Source: Branchiostoma floridae (lineage: Eukaryota > Chordata > Leptocardii > Amphioxiformes > Branchiostomatidae). Taken from it: DNA of 54,919 nt. The notes under the pieces were generated by a model. That model ran no database searches. It worked only from the letters and a program-made list of their open reading frames with translations, and was not told the origin of the DNA. Position numbers and translations under genes: made by a program. Positions 32,901 through 42,073 of this stretch are shown piece by piece. Position 1 is the first letter of the stretch; every line of letters begins with the position of its first letter. Location: NCBI RefSeq assembly GCF_000003815.2, contig NC_049983.1, forward strand, positions 3,485,793 to 3,540,711, in the 5' to 3' direction.

Positions 32901-35381
32901 TTGCAGACTTAAATGCGCTTCGTTTATTGAATGGCAAAACAATGATCGACTATAGGAGTCGGTTCATGCTCTCACCTGCTCTCAATGGTCTTAGTCTTAA
33001 AGTCGATCTGAGGGGCGGTTTCTTCAACACTGCTGTAGGAGACAAAACGGAATTCTTCTAGGCAGCCTTTAAGAGACTCTGTTACTTCTATGTACTGTTT
33101 GGCGTCGGTTGTCAGGTCCACGGCGGGGTTCTTAAAGCCGCCGACATATAAGGAGTCCACGTTGAGTGAATGAGCCGCATCCGCTCCCTGTCCTGTGCAG
33201 TACCAAACGACAGAAACCATGGCATCTCTCTGTTAGTTCACGACATTAGCATAGCTAGCGTTATATCTTGGATTGTTCAAGGGCAATTTTTACCACTTAA
33301 ATTCTCGTATGAATTCTGGGTTTAAATTACCTTCATAACGCTAGTGCTAGTTACAGGACGTAGTCTGCAAATCGTATCGAGATCTTCTGTAATCCCACAA
33401 GACACAAAATGAAATCATAATTGTTAGAATATAGTTGTGTTGTGTGAGAATTCACCTTGGAAAGTGACAAGGCCGATGATGTTGCCTGCGCGGTCCTTCA
33501 TGATGGCGGTGTTGGCGTCACGTTCGATGAACAGCTCCTGTTCCTGTCCGTCGTTAAATGAATTGGTAGACATGTAGCTTTGATCCGCGCCGCTTCCCTG
33601 AAGTCGTAAAGAGGACATTCAGAATGATATGCTTAATACTGTATGAGATGTCGAGACAAGTTTATGCAAGTTGCAAGATTCAGATTGCTAATATAATTTA
33701 TGTTATAGTATAGAGCATATGTACTATCATAAACACATACCTTAGTGTTAAGTCTCAATACAGCTTTTCCATCCTTGAGATAAACCACTAACCAGGCGGG
33801 GCCTCCAAAGTAGAAGAGAAGACCGTTCTTGGCCCTGGGGATCAGATGTAAAAAAAAACAAAAAAACTTATTCCCTGTGCCGAATACGTGATAACTGTGT
33901 TAGTGAGGTGGTGACGTCACTGCCGTGACATAGGTGTCAATGGTCACGTAATCTCTGTTTCATTCATCATGCCTTTTTTTTGGCGTGATTGTGTAAGCAC
34001 AGTGTGGAATAAAGCTCCCTTTGGATCGAGTTACATCGTGCCTTTGATTCTCTCAGAAGTAGCTTCCTGATCAGCAATGACGTTGAACAACATAGAATAT
34101 GTTGGAGAAACACAAGAATGTACATTAAAATCATTAAAAAAGACAGAATAAATGAAAGGAATAGAGAAAGGAGAAGAAAGAAGGATAGCAAAGAAGGAAG
34201 GAAGGAACACATGGGAAGCTAGAAATAAGAAAGTAGAAAAATATACAAATTCAAGCAAACGGCAATCTTACTTTGTCCTAAACTTTAAGCTGATGGTTGT
34301 TCCTGACCTAGGCTGCAGGTCAGCTTTAACCTTCATGTATGACCTTGAACTTCTCAAGGTCGCAATGGAGGGCGGGGCGCAGACAGGGCATGTCGGGACG
34401 TTCTGACCCGTACCCTCCGTGGTGGAGGTCAGGTCAACTTCTCTTGAAGGACTTCCAACATACAGGTAGGAGATGCACACGATTGGGTAGTTATACAGAC
34501 GGTCTGATTGTAACTGTGGACGAAGAACAGCAACCTCTAACACAAGATGCTACATGGCTGTGAGAACAGTATCAACTGTCAGTGAAAATGTTCAAGTAAT
34601 CACTTAAACATTCGCCATTTGTAATCTTACAATGGTGTCGTCTTAATGTTATACGTTATATGCTTTTGCATCGTCTTAGTTTACGTATTTTTCGTCTCAG
34701 TGGTTAGACGTCTCGCTTACCCTCAAGTCATTGACTTCTTTGTACCCTCCTATGAAGGTGTTCCCAAGTAGGTTTGGGTCTGTAAAGGACAGTGTTGGCT
34801 GCACGTCGGTTAGAACCGACAAGGGGGCGTTGCTGCCGTCCACGACCGCCATCATCTGTCCGAGATGGTGCTGCCTCATGTTTGTGATGACGACAACATG
34901 AGTCTGGTTGTGCTGGACTGGCGGGCTGTTCTCGTCTCCTATGAACATCTGCAAATTCAAAAGACATTGCCATGTTCATTCCCAAACCATAAATAGCTTG
35001 TTTATACAAATGAAGTTCCTTGCGATCTCAGCAACCATCACCGATATGTTTTTAACAAAAACGTTTCAACTATTGATATTGCAGTCCAAGTTTAAGACAT
35101 ATTTCTCTTTGGCAAGAAATATTGACATACCTCCAGTAGTTGTCCACTGAGGGAAGCCTCAATGTATATCCGGCCGTTGAAAACACCCATTGAGAAAAAG
35201 TTCTGCGCTTGTCCAGCTTGGTAGATGAGCAGTCCTCTCTCGTTACACGCTTTGAACTTCATCTCCAATTTGTCCTCTGCGCCGGCTAGTACCGGATTCG
35301 CAGACAGCTCCCATTTCAGGAAACCTCCTTTGTCTACGAAGATTTCAGAACTCGCCAAGTCCGCTATCACCAATAGTAAAA
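20863..35381 (-). CDS. Receptor tyrosine kinase with laminin-G and EGF-like ectodomain
   Basis: This encodes a membrane receptor that should phosphorylate tyrosines. I traced 20 exons (35381 down to 20863) with GT-AG boundaries and matching phases; with the uncertain exon at 38634-38732 the model has 1,035 codons, and residue numbers here follow it. Order: signal-peptide end (LVIADLASS), LamG1 (~45-195), LamG2 (~255-420), EGF-like repeats including [16 protein letters not shown] (~425-629), membrane span (638-661), juxtamembrane basic stretch, kinase (~730-1005) and a 27-residue acidic tail. The kinase has [14 protein letters not shown] (Lys760), HRDLAARN (Asp872) and DFG (Asp890), so catalysis should be possible. 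Before the AIE motif the usual Trp-Met is Cys-Thr. Candidate docking sites are YANM in the kinase insert and YINV in the tail. Vertebrate RTK families are not known to combine LamG and EGF domains. The ligand is unknown. Confidence 0.9.
21872..21971 (-). CDS. RTK exon 20: kinase subdomain XI
   Basis: It encodes [20 protein letters not shown] and on to LKNMMRDMT. The CW....RP core is the conserved C-lobe end of tyrosine kinases. Donor gtgagt, phase 0 out. Confidence 0.92.
22580..22676 (-). CDS. RTK exon 19: kinase subdomain X
   Basis: It encodes GTPYSGM...[17 protein letters not shown], typical of the region after the αF helix (GG.PY...GYR...P..C). Acceptor 'gtgtttag', donor gtgcgt, 97 bp, phases 1 in and 2 out. 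Confidence 0.9.
22902..22942 (-). CDS. RTK exon 18: kinase subdomain IX
   Basis: This 41-bp exon encodes [13 protein letters not shown]. Acceptor 'tctctcgcag', donor gtaagt. Confidence 0.92.
23038..23108 (-). CDS. RTK exon 17: subdomain VIII with Cys-Thr instead of Trp-Met
   Basis: It encodes [20 protein letters not shown] and KSDV. Other RTKs usually have R-W-M-A-[PI]-E here. Acceptor 'tttcaactacag', donor gtatgt, 71 bp, phase 2 out. Confidence 0.88.
23275..23388 (-). CDS. RTK exon 16: catalytic loop, DFG and activation loop
   Basis: It encodes [13 protein letters not shown], then [19 protein letters not shown]. The HRDLAARN loop is the tyrosine-kinase form. One activation-loop tyrosine (IYEQKS) is seen. 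38 whole codons; donor gtaggt. Confidence 0.93.
23902..24854 (-). mobile_element. TTAA-flanked MITE family 1, copy 2
   Basis: A 953-bp element in intron 15 of the RTK, reversed relative to copy 1. It begins CCCTATCCATTCTGG and ends GGATAGGG. The left flank is TTAA (23898-23901); the right is ATAA, a decayed TTAA. The interior aligns with copy 1 ('acgtcgtataactccga', 'ccatggaatggggtttctga'). No full TGACGTCA site was seen. Confidence 0.75.
25099..25298 (-). CDS. RTK exon 15: hinge, αD and kinase insert
   Basis: It encodes [20 protein letters not shown], the kinase insert with [14 protein letters not shown], and [23 protein letters not shown] fits both YxxM (PI3K p85) and YxN (Grb2) SH2 consensus forms. 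Acceptor 'ggacaattcag', donor gtaagt. Confidence 0.92.
25556..25625. repeat. Dispersed repeat shared with 53965-54045
   Basis: 'attcgcacgctggcatcag', 'tttggggttc' and a following 'ataatca' match 'attcgcacgctcgcatcgg', 'tttggggttc' and 'ataatca' near 53975. Unclassified. Confidence 0.5.
25922..26032 (-). CDS. RTK exon 14: αC helix
   Basis: It encodes [20 protein letters not shown] and [13 protein letters not shown] Glu in FQQEV is the expected partner of the catalytic Lys. Acceptor 'tttttttcag', donor gttgga. Confidence 0.92.
26302..26536 (-). CDS. RTK exon 13: juxtamembrane end and ATP-binding loop
   Basis: It encodes [10 protein letters not shown], then [20 protein letters not shown] and SAIKVLK with the catalytic Lys. 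The donor is gtaagt. The acceptor side is weak: the AG before GCTATGAAG at 26536 keeps the frame but lacks a good pyrimidine tract, so the 5' edge may be off by some codons. Confidence 0.85.
26670..26758. repeat. 89-bp foldback (hairpin) element
   Basis: Arms 'gtgtgtatcgct' and 'agcgatacacac' close on a near-perfect central palindrome (26701-26726, 'aatcgacaccgg' facing 'ccggtgtcgatt'), with partly paired sequence between ('actggtc' with 'gaccaat'). It lies in intron 12 of the RTK. Confidence 0.75.
27190..27340. repeat. Dispersed repeat shared with 2045-2200
   Basis: The block order 'gatcgctcctgtcactg', 'aacaaacgttacc', 'ccacgtataag' matches the copy near the window start. Confidence 0.5.
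27612..27641. repeat. Perfect 30-bp palindrome
   Basis: The half-site 'gtaacaaacgttacc' is followed directly by its exact reverse complement, with no spacer, inside RTK intron 12. Variants of the half-site occur at about 27268 and 2137. Confidence 0.95.
27933..28187 (-). mobile_element. LINE C-terminal Cys-His fragment
   Basis: The minus-strand frame holds [20 protein letters not shown] and [20 protein letters not shown], the C-x2-C...H...C knuckle of LINE ORF2 C-termini. It lies in intron 12 of the RTK. Confidence 0.65.
28223..28292 (-). CDS. RTK exon 12: basic juxtamembrane segment
   Basis: It encodes [20 protein letters not shown] and NDL, the positively charged inner flank expected after a membrane span. 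70 bp, acceptor 'cccaatccag', donor gtaagg. Confidence 0.85.
28553..28661 (-). CDS. RTK exon 11: membrane span
   Basis: It encodes [11 protein letters not shown] and [20 protein letters not shown], then VFIWR. The Cys likely supplies the sixth cysteine of the preceding EGF domain. Acceptor 'gctattttcag', donor gtaaga. Phase 1 in, 2 out. Confidence 0.92.
29037..29242 (-). CDS. RTK exon 10: EGF-like domains
   Basis: It encodes [20 protein letters not shown], then [10 protein letters not shown] and a further EGF start [20 protein letters not shown]. The acceptor 'ttttacag' is clear. The 3' edge at 29037 uses a weak donor (gtatat). A stronger gtaagt at 28971-28976 would extend the exon to 28977 in the same phase. 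Confidence 0.85.
29536..29698 (-). CDS. RTK exon 9: EGF-like domain
   Basis: It encodes [20 protein letters not shown] and [20 protein letters not shown]. DxDEC is a calcium-binding EGF start. Acceptor 'ttttctttag', donor gtaaaa, phases consistent. Confidence 0.9.
30490..31035 (+). mobile_element. LINE 3' end in RTK intron 8
   Basis: Plus-strand pieces [35 protein letters not shown] and [14 protein letters not shown]...SLDSFKEDL match the order of a LINE ORF2 C-terminus (QNxAAR..., L..RR....L..M, ...FK.DL). The 3' UTR runs to the 'agatacaaatgcagattcag' microsatellite-like end. Stops make it inactive. Confidence 0.7.
31112..32035 (+). mobile_element. TTAA-flanked MITE family 1, copy 3
   Basis: A 924-bp element in RTK intron 8, in the same orientation as copy 1. 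It begins CCCTATCCAGACTGGG, ends CCCAGTCTGCATAGGG, and has TTAA at 31108-31111 and 32036-32039. Two perfect TGACGTCA sites lie at 31449 and 31462. Confidence 0.85.
32273..32517 (-). CDS. RTK exon 8: Cys-rich and Ca-binding EGF domains
   Basis: It encodes [20 protein letters not shown], then VCECKPGW and [20 protein letters not shown] and [10 protein letters not shown]. The second part is a canonical calcium-binding EGF domain. Acceptor 'aaatatgccacag', donor gttagt, 245 bp. Confidence 0.92.
32976..33192 (-). CDS. RTK exon 7: end of LamG2
   Basis: It encodes [14 protein letters not shown] and [19 protein letters not shown] and F/L-KGC are the classic ending strands of a laminin-G domain. Acceptor 'tactgcacag', donor gtgaga, 217 bp. 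Confidence 0.92.
33456..33597 (-). CDS. RTK exon 6: LamG2 middle
   Basis: It encodes [20 protein letters not shown], then NIIGLVTFQ. The FNDGQ.H-like strand is characteristic of LamG. Donor gtgaat, phase 1 out. Confidence 0.88.
33741..33834 (-). CDS. RTK exon 5: LamG2 strands
   Basis: It encodes [20 protein letters not shown] and [18 protein letters not shown]...G matches the LamG core. Acceptor 'ctgatccccag', donor gtatgt, 94 bp. Confidence 0.9.
34272..34513 (-). CDS. RTK exon 4: end of LamG1 and start of LamG2
   Basis: It encodes [28 protein letters not shown] and [15 protein letters not shown]. Acceptor 'gttcttcgtccacag', donor gtaaga. Phase 0 in, 2 out, joining exon 5 as RT-K-AKNGLL. 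Confidence 0.88.
34721..34948 (-). CDS. RTK exon 3: LamG1 second half
   Basis: It encodes [20 protein letters not shown] and [18 protein letters not shown]. 76 whole codons; acceptor 'gaatttgcag', donor gtaagc. Confidence 0.9.
35131..35381 (-). CDS. RTK exon 2: signal-peptide end and LamG1 first half
   Basis: It encodes LVIADLASS, then [30 protein letters not shown] and [26 protein letters not shown] is a LamG β-strand pair. It follows a pyrimidine-rich acceptor ('ttttcaccgcag'); no in-frame ATG lies before the upstream stop, so the start codon is in an earlier exon. Donor gtatgt. Confidence 0.9.
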
Positions 35382-36428
35382 CTGCGGTGAAAAAAAAAAT
35401 CAGCAATTATACCAGCAATGTCGATGATATTCTTACTAGCAGATGAATAGCAGCGAAAACAATTAGATCAGTGAAAAACTAGTAAATGAAACTATCCAAT
35501 CGCCAAAAGTATGCATGAAATCATGTTTGCAATTGTCATTAGTACACCAATACCAAAATTCATGCAAAAATTTAAAAAAATGAATTTTAAAAAATGCCCC
35601 CCTCCGTGCAAGAATGAACTCTTCCAGCACACCCCATGTAAAATTTCAAATTAGACCAGTCCAAAATTAAGCCCGTGAAAGACTTAACATAATCACCAGT
35701 TCAAAGATGAATTTAAAAACAACGAACCCCTCCGTATAAGAATGGACTCTTCCAGATAACACCAGGCTCACTGATTGGCTGCCAAATCCTCCTCACGATA
35801 TTGATTCAGGCTAATCGATTGGTTACCTTTTTAATTTAATTCTGCACCCGAGAAAGCCTCCAAATGGGGTCAACGACCTTGAGCTCATTAACCCCTGTGG
35901 TCATTGGAAAATGTTTAAAAAAATCATTTTGAAGTGGTTCATGCCAAAAATCACAAATGGGTCATTGAATGAATATATATATAATGCACCCATGTACTAA
36001 AATTTAGGTCATTAGGTCAGTGTACAGGATCCAAAAGTGTCCCTTTTTTTTTAAAAAAATGGCCGAAAAATTGCAACAAGATTGGCAATAAAAACATTAC
36101 TGCAATGGCGACGATTGTCTTTTACAGGAGGTGAACATAAAACAAACGAAACCTGAAAAATAATTGACAGGATGATCCTGATAATGACATTCTTTTTTTT
36201 TCACTGTCAACAGGATACTCCTGTCATGTAGATATTTTTCCTGCGGGTTCCGAACTTGATGTAGTAATGACCCCTTCCTAAAAATAAGGACATTAAATGT
36301 TATACTTGTGACGGAACAGCATCTAAAAACATTGTAACAGCCACACACTGTTTTAGAAAACAGGTACACATAAGGAATTCTCTGAGGATTGTAACAACAG
36401 AGATAGCAATCTTCTTTGGTTACAAACC

Positions 36429-36659
36429 GTCAGCTAGTCTGGACTAACAAGCTCTTGAGTGATGTCTACCCCTTTCTCTTGTTACCAACTTTCTGTAGTG
36501 GTCTTTCTGTAATGTTCCTGCCCCTCCTTTTTTGACTGGTACAACACTATTTTTGTCTTTCTGAGTGTTTTTCTAACTCAAGGAAATGTGATGAATTGTT
36601 TGATTTTGTTGCACTGTAGACCAAAACTGTTATTAAATGGTTAGTCCAGACTAGCTGAC
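36429..36659. repeat. 20-bp perfect inverted repeat flanking 191 bp
   Basis: 'gtcagctagtctggactaac' (36429-36448) is exactly repeated in inverted orientation at 36640-36659, directly at the 5' edge of the LINE coding sequence. Confidence 0.95.
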
Positions 36660-38265
36660 AGTACCCACTGGCTGGAAGAAAGCCAAGGTCACACCGCTAT
36701 ACAAAGATGGGGACAAAACTGACTGCAGTAACTACAGACCTATATCAGTAATTCCATCTTTTATGAAAATATTGGAGAAAGCAATACATACACAAGTCTA
36801 CAACTTCCTTACCGAGCATAAGATTCTGAATCCTTCACAGTCAGGTTTCAGACCAAAACACTCAACAACAACAACAACATTAATCAATGTGACAGACACG
36901 ATCCTAGATAACATGGACAAGGGGCTTTTGACAGGTGCTGTCTTTTGGACCTGAAAAAGGCCTTTGACACGGTGTCTCATGAAATTCTTCTTGACAAACT
37001 ACGGATAAATGGCATTCAAGACAACGCATTGCTGTGGTTTGAGTCATACCTGTCAAATAGGTGTCAGGTAACAGTTGTAGACGGCACCATAAGTGATTGT
37101 CTTGGTATAGCTGAAGGCGTACCACAAGGGTCTATTCTCGGACCGCCATTGTTTATATTGTACATAAATGATATGCCAAACTACATAAGCCATGGTCAAA
37201 TAGTACTCTATGCTGATAACACAGCACTGTTTTACGCATCAAAGTCTGTCGCTGATATATACAGAGCGTTGAATACTGATCTCTGCAATATTGAGAAGTG
37301 GTTGGATGCAAACAGGCTAACTCTCAATGTCCGTAAATGCAAGTCTATGCTTTTTGGCACTATAAGAAGGCTGCGTCTAGAAACAGAGGAACTAAATCTT
37401 ACCCTTTCTGGTACTTATTTGGAAGTTGTTGCATGTTTTAAATATCTAGGTGTTTGGTTTGATTCCTGTCTTACATGGAGTAGGCACATTAACAAACTAT
37501 GCAGTACGGTGTCCTCTAGGTTGGGAGTGTTAAGACGTTTAGTACCCATTTTACCACCTAAGACACTTTCCATGTTGTTTAACTGTATGATTCTTCCTAA
37601 GATTGAGTATTGTGATATTGTATGGGGCAACTGCGGAAAATCTCTCTCTGACAATCTCCAGAAACTCCAAAACCGTGCAGCACGGCTTGTTCTCGGCCTG
37701 TCACATAGATCACATGTAGATAATGACCATCTGTCTGCATTAGGTTGGAATTCTTTGGCATCTCGTCGGAAAATGCACCTCCTGCAAACCGTCTTCAAGT
37801 CAATCCATCGGCAGTTACCAGAGTGCTTACAAATATTTAACAGAACATCTCACACATACGCAACAAGGCTTAATTCTAACTTATCACTACAACTACCGAA
37901 ATTCAGACTTGAATCTGGCCGTAGGAAATTTGAGTACAGAGGTGCGTTTTCATGGAACGAGTTGCCGCCCACGGTTAAAGTGGCCAGTTCTGCACTGTCA
38001 TTCAAGAAACTGCTAAGAAACGGTAATCACTGCTGACCCCTGACCTCCTGACCCGGCACGAATTTTGATCAATGAGTTACGATTTTGATTTATGTTCATT
38101 TATATATTGTTTCCTTGGTTTGTTTATCGTTTAGTTTATCTTATTTCTTTGTTATGCTATTGTGTGTATGTTGTTTGTACAGGGCACACCTGAAAAGCAG
38201 TACGCAAAGTACTGAGTGTGTCCACCCTGTATAAAGAAAACAGAAATAAATAAATAAATAAATCT
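36640..38265 (+). mobile_element. 5'-truncated, inactive CR1/L2/Jockey-type LINE
   Basis: It encodes the reverse transcriptase part of a non-LTR retrotransposon. Blocks in order: WKKAKVTPLYKDGDKTDCSN, YRPISVIP, SGFRPKHSTTT, DLKKAFDTVSHEILL, GVPQGSILGPPLF, LYADN, YLGVWFD, LQKLQNRAARLVLG and a C-terminus ending SFKKLLRNGNHC. The frame breaks near 36950, where one T is missing in 'ctgtcttttgg'. The catalytic YADD reads YADN, so RT activity should be lost even if the frame were intact. The 3' end has an (AAAT)n tail at 38243-38263. The 5' end, including any endonuclease, is absent. It is inserted in repeat family A. Confidence 0.92.
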
Positions 38266-38633
38266 ATGTGCACATATGATCAAAACACCTATGTGCGAAA
38301 TTTCAGGTCATTCGGTTATAATACCAGGGCACAGGGGTCCAACATATACAGTTGTGTTCTACAAATGACCAAACAAACTCAATAAAACCATTTTAAAGGC
38401 AGATATGAAAAAAAAGCCTGGGGGTATTGGTCCACTCTACCCTTATGCCAAATTTCAAATCATTCGGTCCAGGAACGAAGGGGATACCGCGTTTTGAACA
38501 TTTGACAGGGGGAAGAAAGAGAGAAGAAACATTACGAATACTATATATACATATGGTATGGCTGAAATATAACAATATATTTCACCATACCTGTGGCATG
38601 GCTGAAATAGAAATATATGTGAAGTGAACTCAC

Positions 38634-38732
38634 GGGTCTGGCATATCGTAGGTTTAAACAGAAAAGCGAACAGAACGAAGAGAAACATTGCTTCGTCCGA
38701 ACGCTGCTGGCACCTCTTCATACGAGGAGGAT
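38634..38732 (-). CDS. Candidate first coding exon of the RTK
   Basis: Bounded by acceptor 'ttttgctttcag' and donor gtgagt, with an ATG at 38719-38721 opening MKRCQQRSDEAMFLFVLFAF and ending in phase 1, which fits exon 2. Against it: exon 2 already supplies a signal-peptide core ([11 protein letters not shown]), so the joined N-terminus would be unusually long and hydrophobic. Another short first exon may be the real one. Confidence 0.35.
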
Positions 38733-39149
38733 CTGAAAGCAAAACACGTAATAATTAAGATATTATGATTTGAGAACCTTAGTTGAGTGATGAAAACTGA
38801 CGTGACATATATGTTAAAATTCATAACGCAGAACTTTGTAAATCGATGTTTCAGATTAATAATGCAAAAGGATGTCATGTGGAGTTCTCGGCTTTCTATT
38901 TTTGTATTTCGGCTCATGCCCGCTGATATCCACTAAGCAGGGAATCTACTTTCATGCGACATGAATGCATGCAGACATGCCTGCTATGCTGTCCTGATTA
39001 TCATTCCAAATATCATATTGTAAATGAGGTAGTAATTTGCAAATAAAAATGAGGTATTTGACAATTTTGCCACCTTTTTGCCATACATATGTTGATTTAG
39101 TAGAGAGGAATGTAACAAAATGTAAATGATGCAAAGTTGGACGGGGCAT

Positions 39150-40926
39150 AATAGAGTTAATTACAGTTGTGGCGGCCATGTTGGATTTCTGGGGTCATCC
39201 GGGGTCATGGCACCAGAACGAGACTGCAGGTGGTGCCAGCTGGGCATTCTACTATATTAGGCTGTATTGCAGACATAAGTATGCCATCTTCGGGAGTGCA
39301 TTTCACCCCTCTAAGGTTAACAACTGCACAATATATGCCTGTTATCTATAGAAAATATTGTTTTGAACATTTGAACTTGATTTTGGTGATATTTTTTATT
39401 AATTTTTCACATTTTTTGATGGGTGACCTGAGAACAACTAATGTCACTGTTTATATCCTCCATGTGCGCTGTGTATCGGTAACTGTGATTAAACCCTACA
39501 AAAACATGGAAATATCGGACTGACAGACCTTTGGGTAGTAATTTAGAAGACATTTGGCTGTTATTCTGATGATTTCTCGATGCCAAGAACCGTTCTGCAA
39601 ACTACACTCTATGGGAAAATCCTGCGGCACTCAATGGGGAAGGAGGTGTATGTACCAGGTGTGCTCCTTTACTTGTTTCCGAATTTATCTGACAGTGTTT
39701 TTATTGTTTTATTTTAGTTTAAACAACATACCCAGTAACAAAAATGTCCACATGTTGCGTAAGCCATAACACTGTGGGATAAGATGTAGCAGATTGTTTA
39801 CTGTTGTTTTTGCAATTTTTCAATGCCAAGGTGGAAAAAAAACATAACTTTGATTATAAGTGCCAGCGGAGGAGGGATTGTAGCCTGAGTGTCATCCTAG
39901 GTAGCTTATTGGGGCTCCCATACTCAACCCTCACAAACCAGAGGGGTGAGTATGAGAGCCTCGGTAACCAACTAGGATGACACTCAGGCTAGAGTCGACC
40001 CTCACAGTACTCTAAAAACCGGGCTTCATGCCAGTTTCAGATCAGTGTTGGTGGAAATGTGACAGAATTTTCACAGATGCTGCGAAGATCTGTTCATAAA
40101 ACTACGTATTACTAAGTTCTATCACCAATTTACCCCTGTAGGTCTTCAAGTGGAATAAACCCCACAAATGTAAAATGTTACAAGGGACAAAGTGATATGC
40201 TATGTCTAGTCTACTATGTCTACACTCAGGCAACAATTCCTCTTCCACTGACGATAAAATTTACGTTTTTCTCCACGTTGGCATTGAAAAATCCCTAACA
40301 GAAAAAAAATCTGCTACATTTCATCCCACAATCTTATCGACCCAACATGTTGACTTTGTTGTGTAGGGTTATGTTGTTTAAACTAGAATAAAATATGAAA
40401 ACATGAATTGGGAAGAAAGTAAAAGAGCACACCTGGCATGATATTCCCATCGAGCGTAGTTTGCAGAACGGAACTTGTCATCAATAAATCATCAGAACAA
40501 CTGCCAAATGTCTTCTAAATTACTACCCGCAAAGATGTCATCCCCACATTTTATGTATTTGTAGGGTTTAATCCCAATAGTAAACCTACTATATCACAGT
40601 TACCAATACAAAGCACTCATGGATGATATAAACACTGACACTAATTGTTCTCAGGTCACCCATTAAAAAATGTGAATAATTGATACAAAAATATCACCAA
40701 AATCAAATGTCCCAAACAATATTTTCTATAGATAACAGGCATATATTGTGCAGTTGTTAACCTTAGAGGGGTGAAATGCACTCCCGCAGATGGCATACTT
40801 ATGTCTGCAATACAGCCTATATAGTAGAATGCCCAGCTGGCACCACCTGCAGTCTCGTTCTGGTGCCATGACCCCGGATGACCCCGGAAATCCAACATGG
40901 CCGCCACAACTGGAATTAACTCTATT
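39150..40926. mobile_element. Foldback element with ~680-bp inverted arms
   Basis: The left arm (39150 to ~39848) begins 'aatagagttaattacagttg'. The right arm (~40256-40926) is its reverse complement with scattered differences and ends 'aattaactctatt'. The spacer is ~400 bp. Shared internal blocks include 'ggcggccatgttggattt', 'ggggtcatggcaccagaac', 'gtttaaacaacata' and 'gtagcagatt'. Open frames in the arms have no protein character. Confidence 0.9.
39881..39991. repeat. 111-bp hairpin element in the foldback spacer
   Basis: 'tagcctgagtgtcatcctag' (39881-39900) has its perfect inverted copy at 39972-39991. The interior pairs further ('ggctcccatactcaaccc' against 'ggggtgagtatgagagcc'). Confidence 0.92.
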
Positions 40927-42069
40927 AAAGCAAAAGTGCTCTCATAGCCTTTTTATGAATATCCAATTCCATAGGTAACTTTATTTTCTTATAAAACATC
41001 ATAACATTTGTCGTGACTATCTGGAAATAAGCTGTAATGTGTCTTCTATATACTGTAAATCTTTAAATGTTTGAGGTACTTTTATTTTCGTGAGTTTTCA
41101 CGTCACTTGATGCATCCTTGAAAAGTGCAAAGGTCATAATTGGATTTCTGATGGTCTCATACCGGACTTTTGTGGCCTCATTTACAATAGTGCTTAGATA
41201 TGCAACTTTAATGGGCGAAAATCCAATAAAGAAACAGTTCTACTGGAGATGCTTTAATTTCTATTGAAAAGGCACTTATCCAGTACTCAATAAGAAAAAT
41301 TTCCCCAAAATCTGACCGGTGGATCGATTTTTATAACATCTATAACTGCACATAAATACTATCCAGAAAGTGGGGCTTTCCTTCAGTGACCCGCTGACCA
41401 CATTACTCAGGACAAAGAAACGTGCACGTCCGAGAATCGCAAGAATGCCGAAACTTTTCCACCCGATCCTGTCAGAAATACACAACCTTTCATCTCAAAT
41501 CCTTCGATATGACATGGGAGCGATAAAAGGCAATTTATCATCTACATAAACACACGATTTTGGGGCCCCATTCATATTTCGGAGGGAATACTTCTGAATG
41601 CCCACCCGCGGAGTAATACAGGAACGAGACCTGATAGTGCGTAGCAACCGTGTCAGTGCATATCTGTCACGGAAGTGCTACCTGCATAGTTATTAGCCTG
41701 GAGTCCAGTCTTGTTCGCTTTGGTCTTCTCCCAAAGGTTGCTAACCCACCCATACTTGTTGGCCACGTAGTCCTTGCTGTTTTTGTTTTCACACAGCGTT
41801 GTGGGCAATCCAAATATGGCAATTGTTGTGCCAATTGCTTTAGCGTCTCTTCATTTGACGAAGAGTTCGCCAGTATAAAGTAGAGTATACTGTTGTGGGG
41901 TTCAGAGTTTGATGTTTGCCAGTAGGATTATAAATTTTTACAGACATATGCTATCAGATATAGTTTCTGTCGTGTCACTGAGCAAATCCGGCTTACTGTT
42001 ATCATTATTTGTTATTGGGAGGACACTACTCTATCTTTGCAGCCAATGCAGTCTAACCGGTTTGTTCAC
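40927..42069. other. No recognised feature
   Basis: Only short chance frames; no domain, repeat or RNA feature was identified. Confidence 0.3.
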
Positions 42070-42073
42070 TTAA

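Larger units (their letters stand above)
35925..38570 (+). repeat. Dispersed repeat family A, copy 2, split by insertions
   Basis: The family A head ('cattttgaagtggttcatgc') and first units lie at 35925-36090. A short middle piece ('ttttgttgcactgtagacc') is at about 36605-36638. The unit end and tail ('ggtccaggaacg', 'aacattacgaatac') are at 38270-38570. An unclassified ~500-bp segment and a LINE fill the breaks. Confidence 0.75.

Noticed and set aside
39167-39523. 118-codon frame (and its mirror near 40656-40907)
   Set aside because: Same sequence in both arms of the foldback element; no protein signature.
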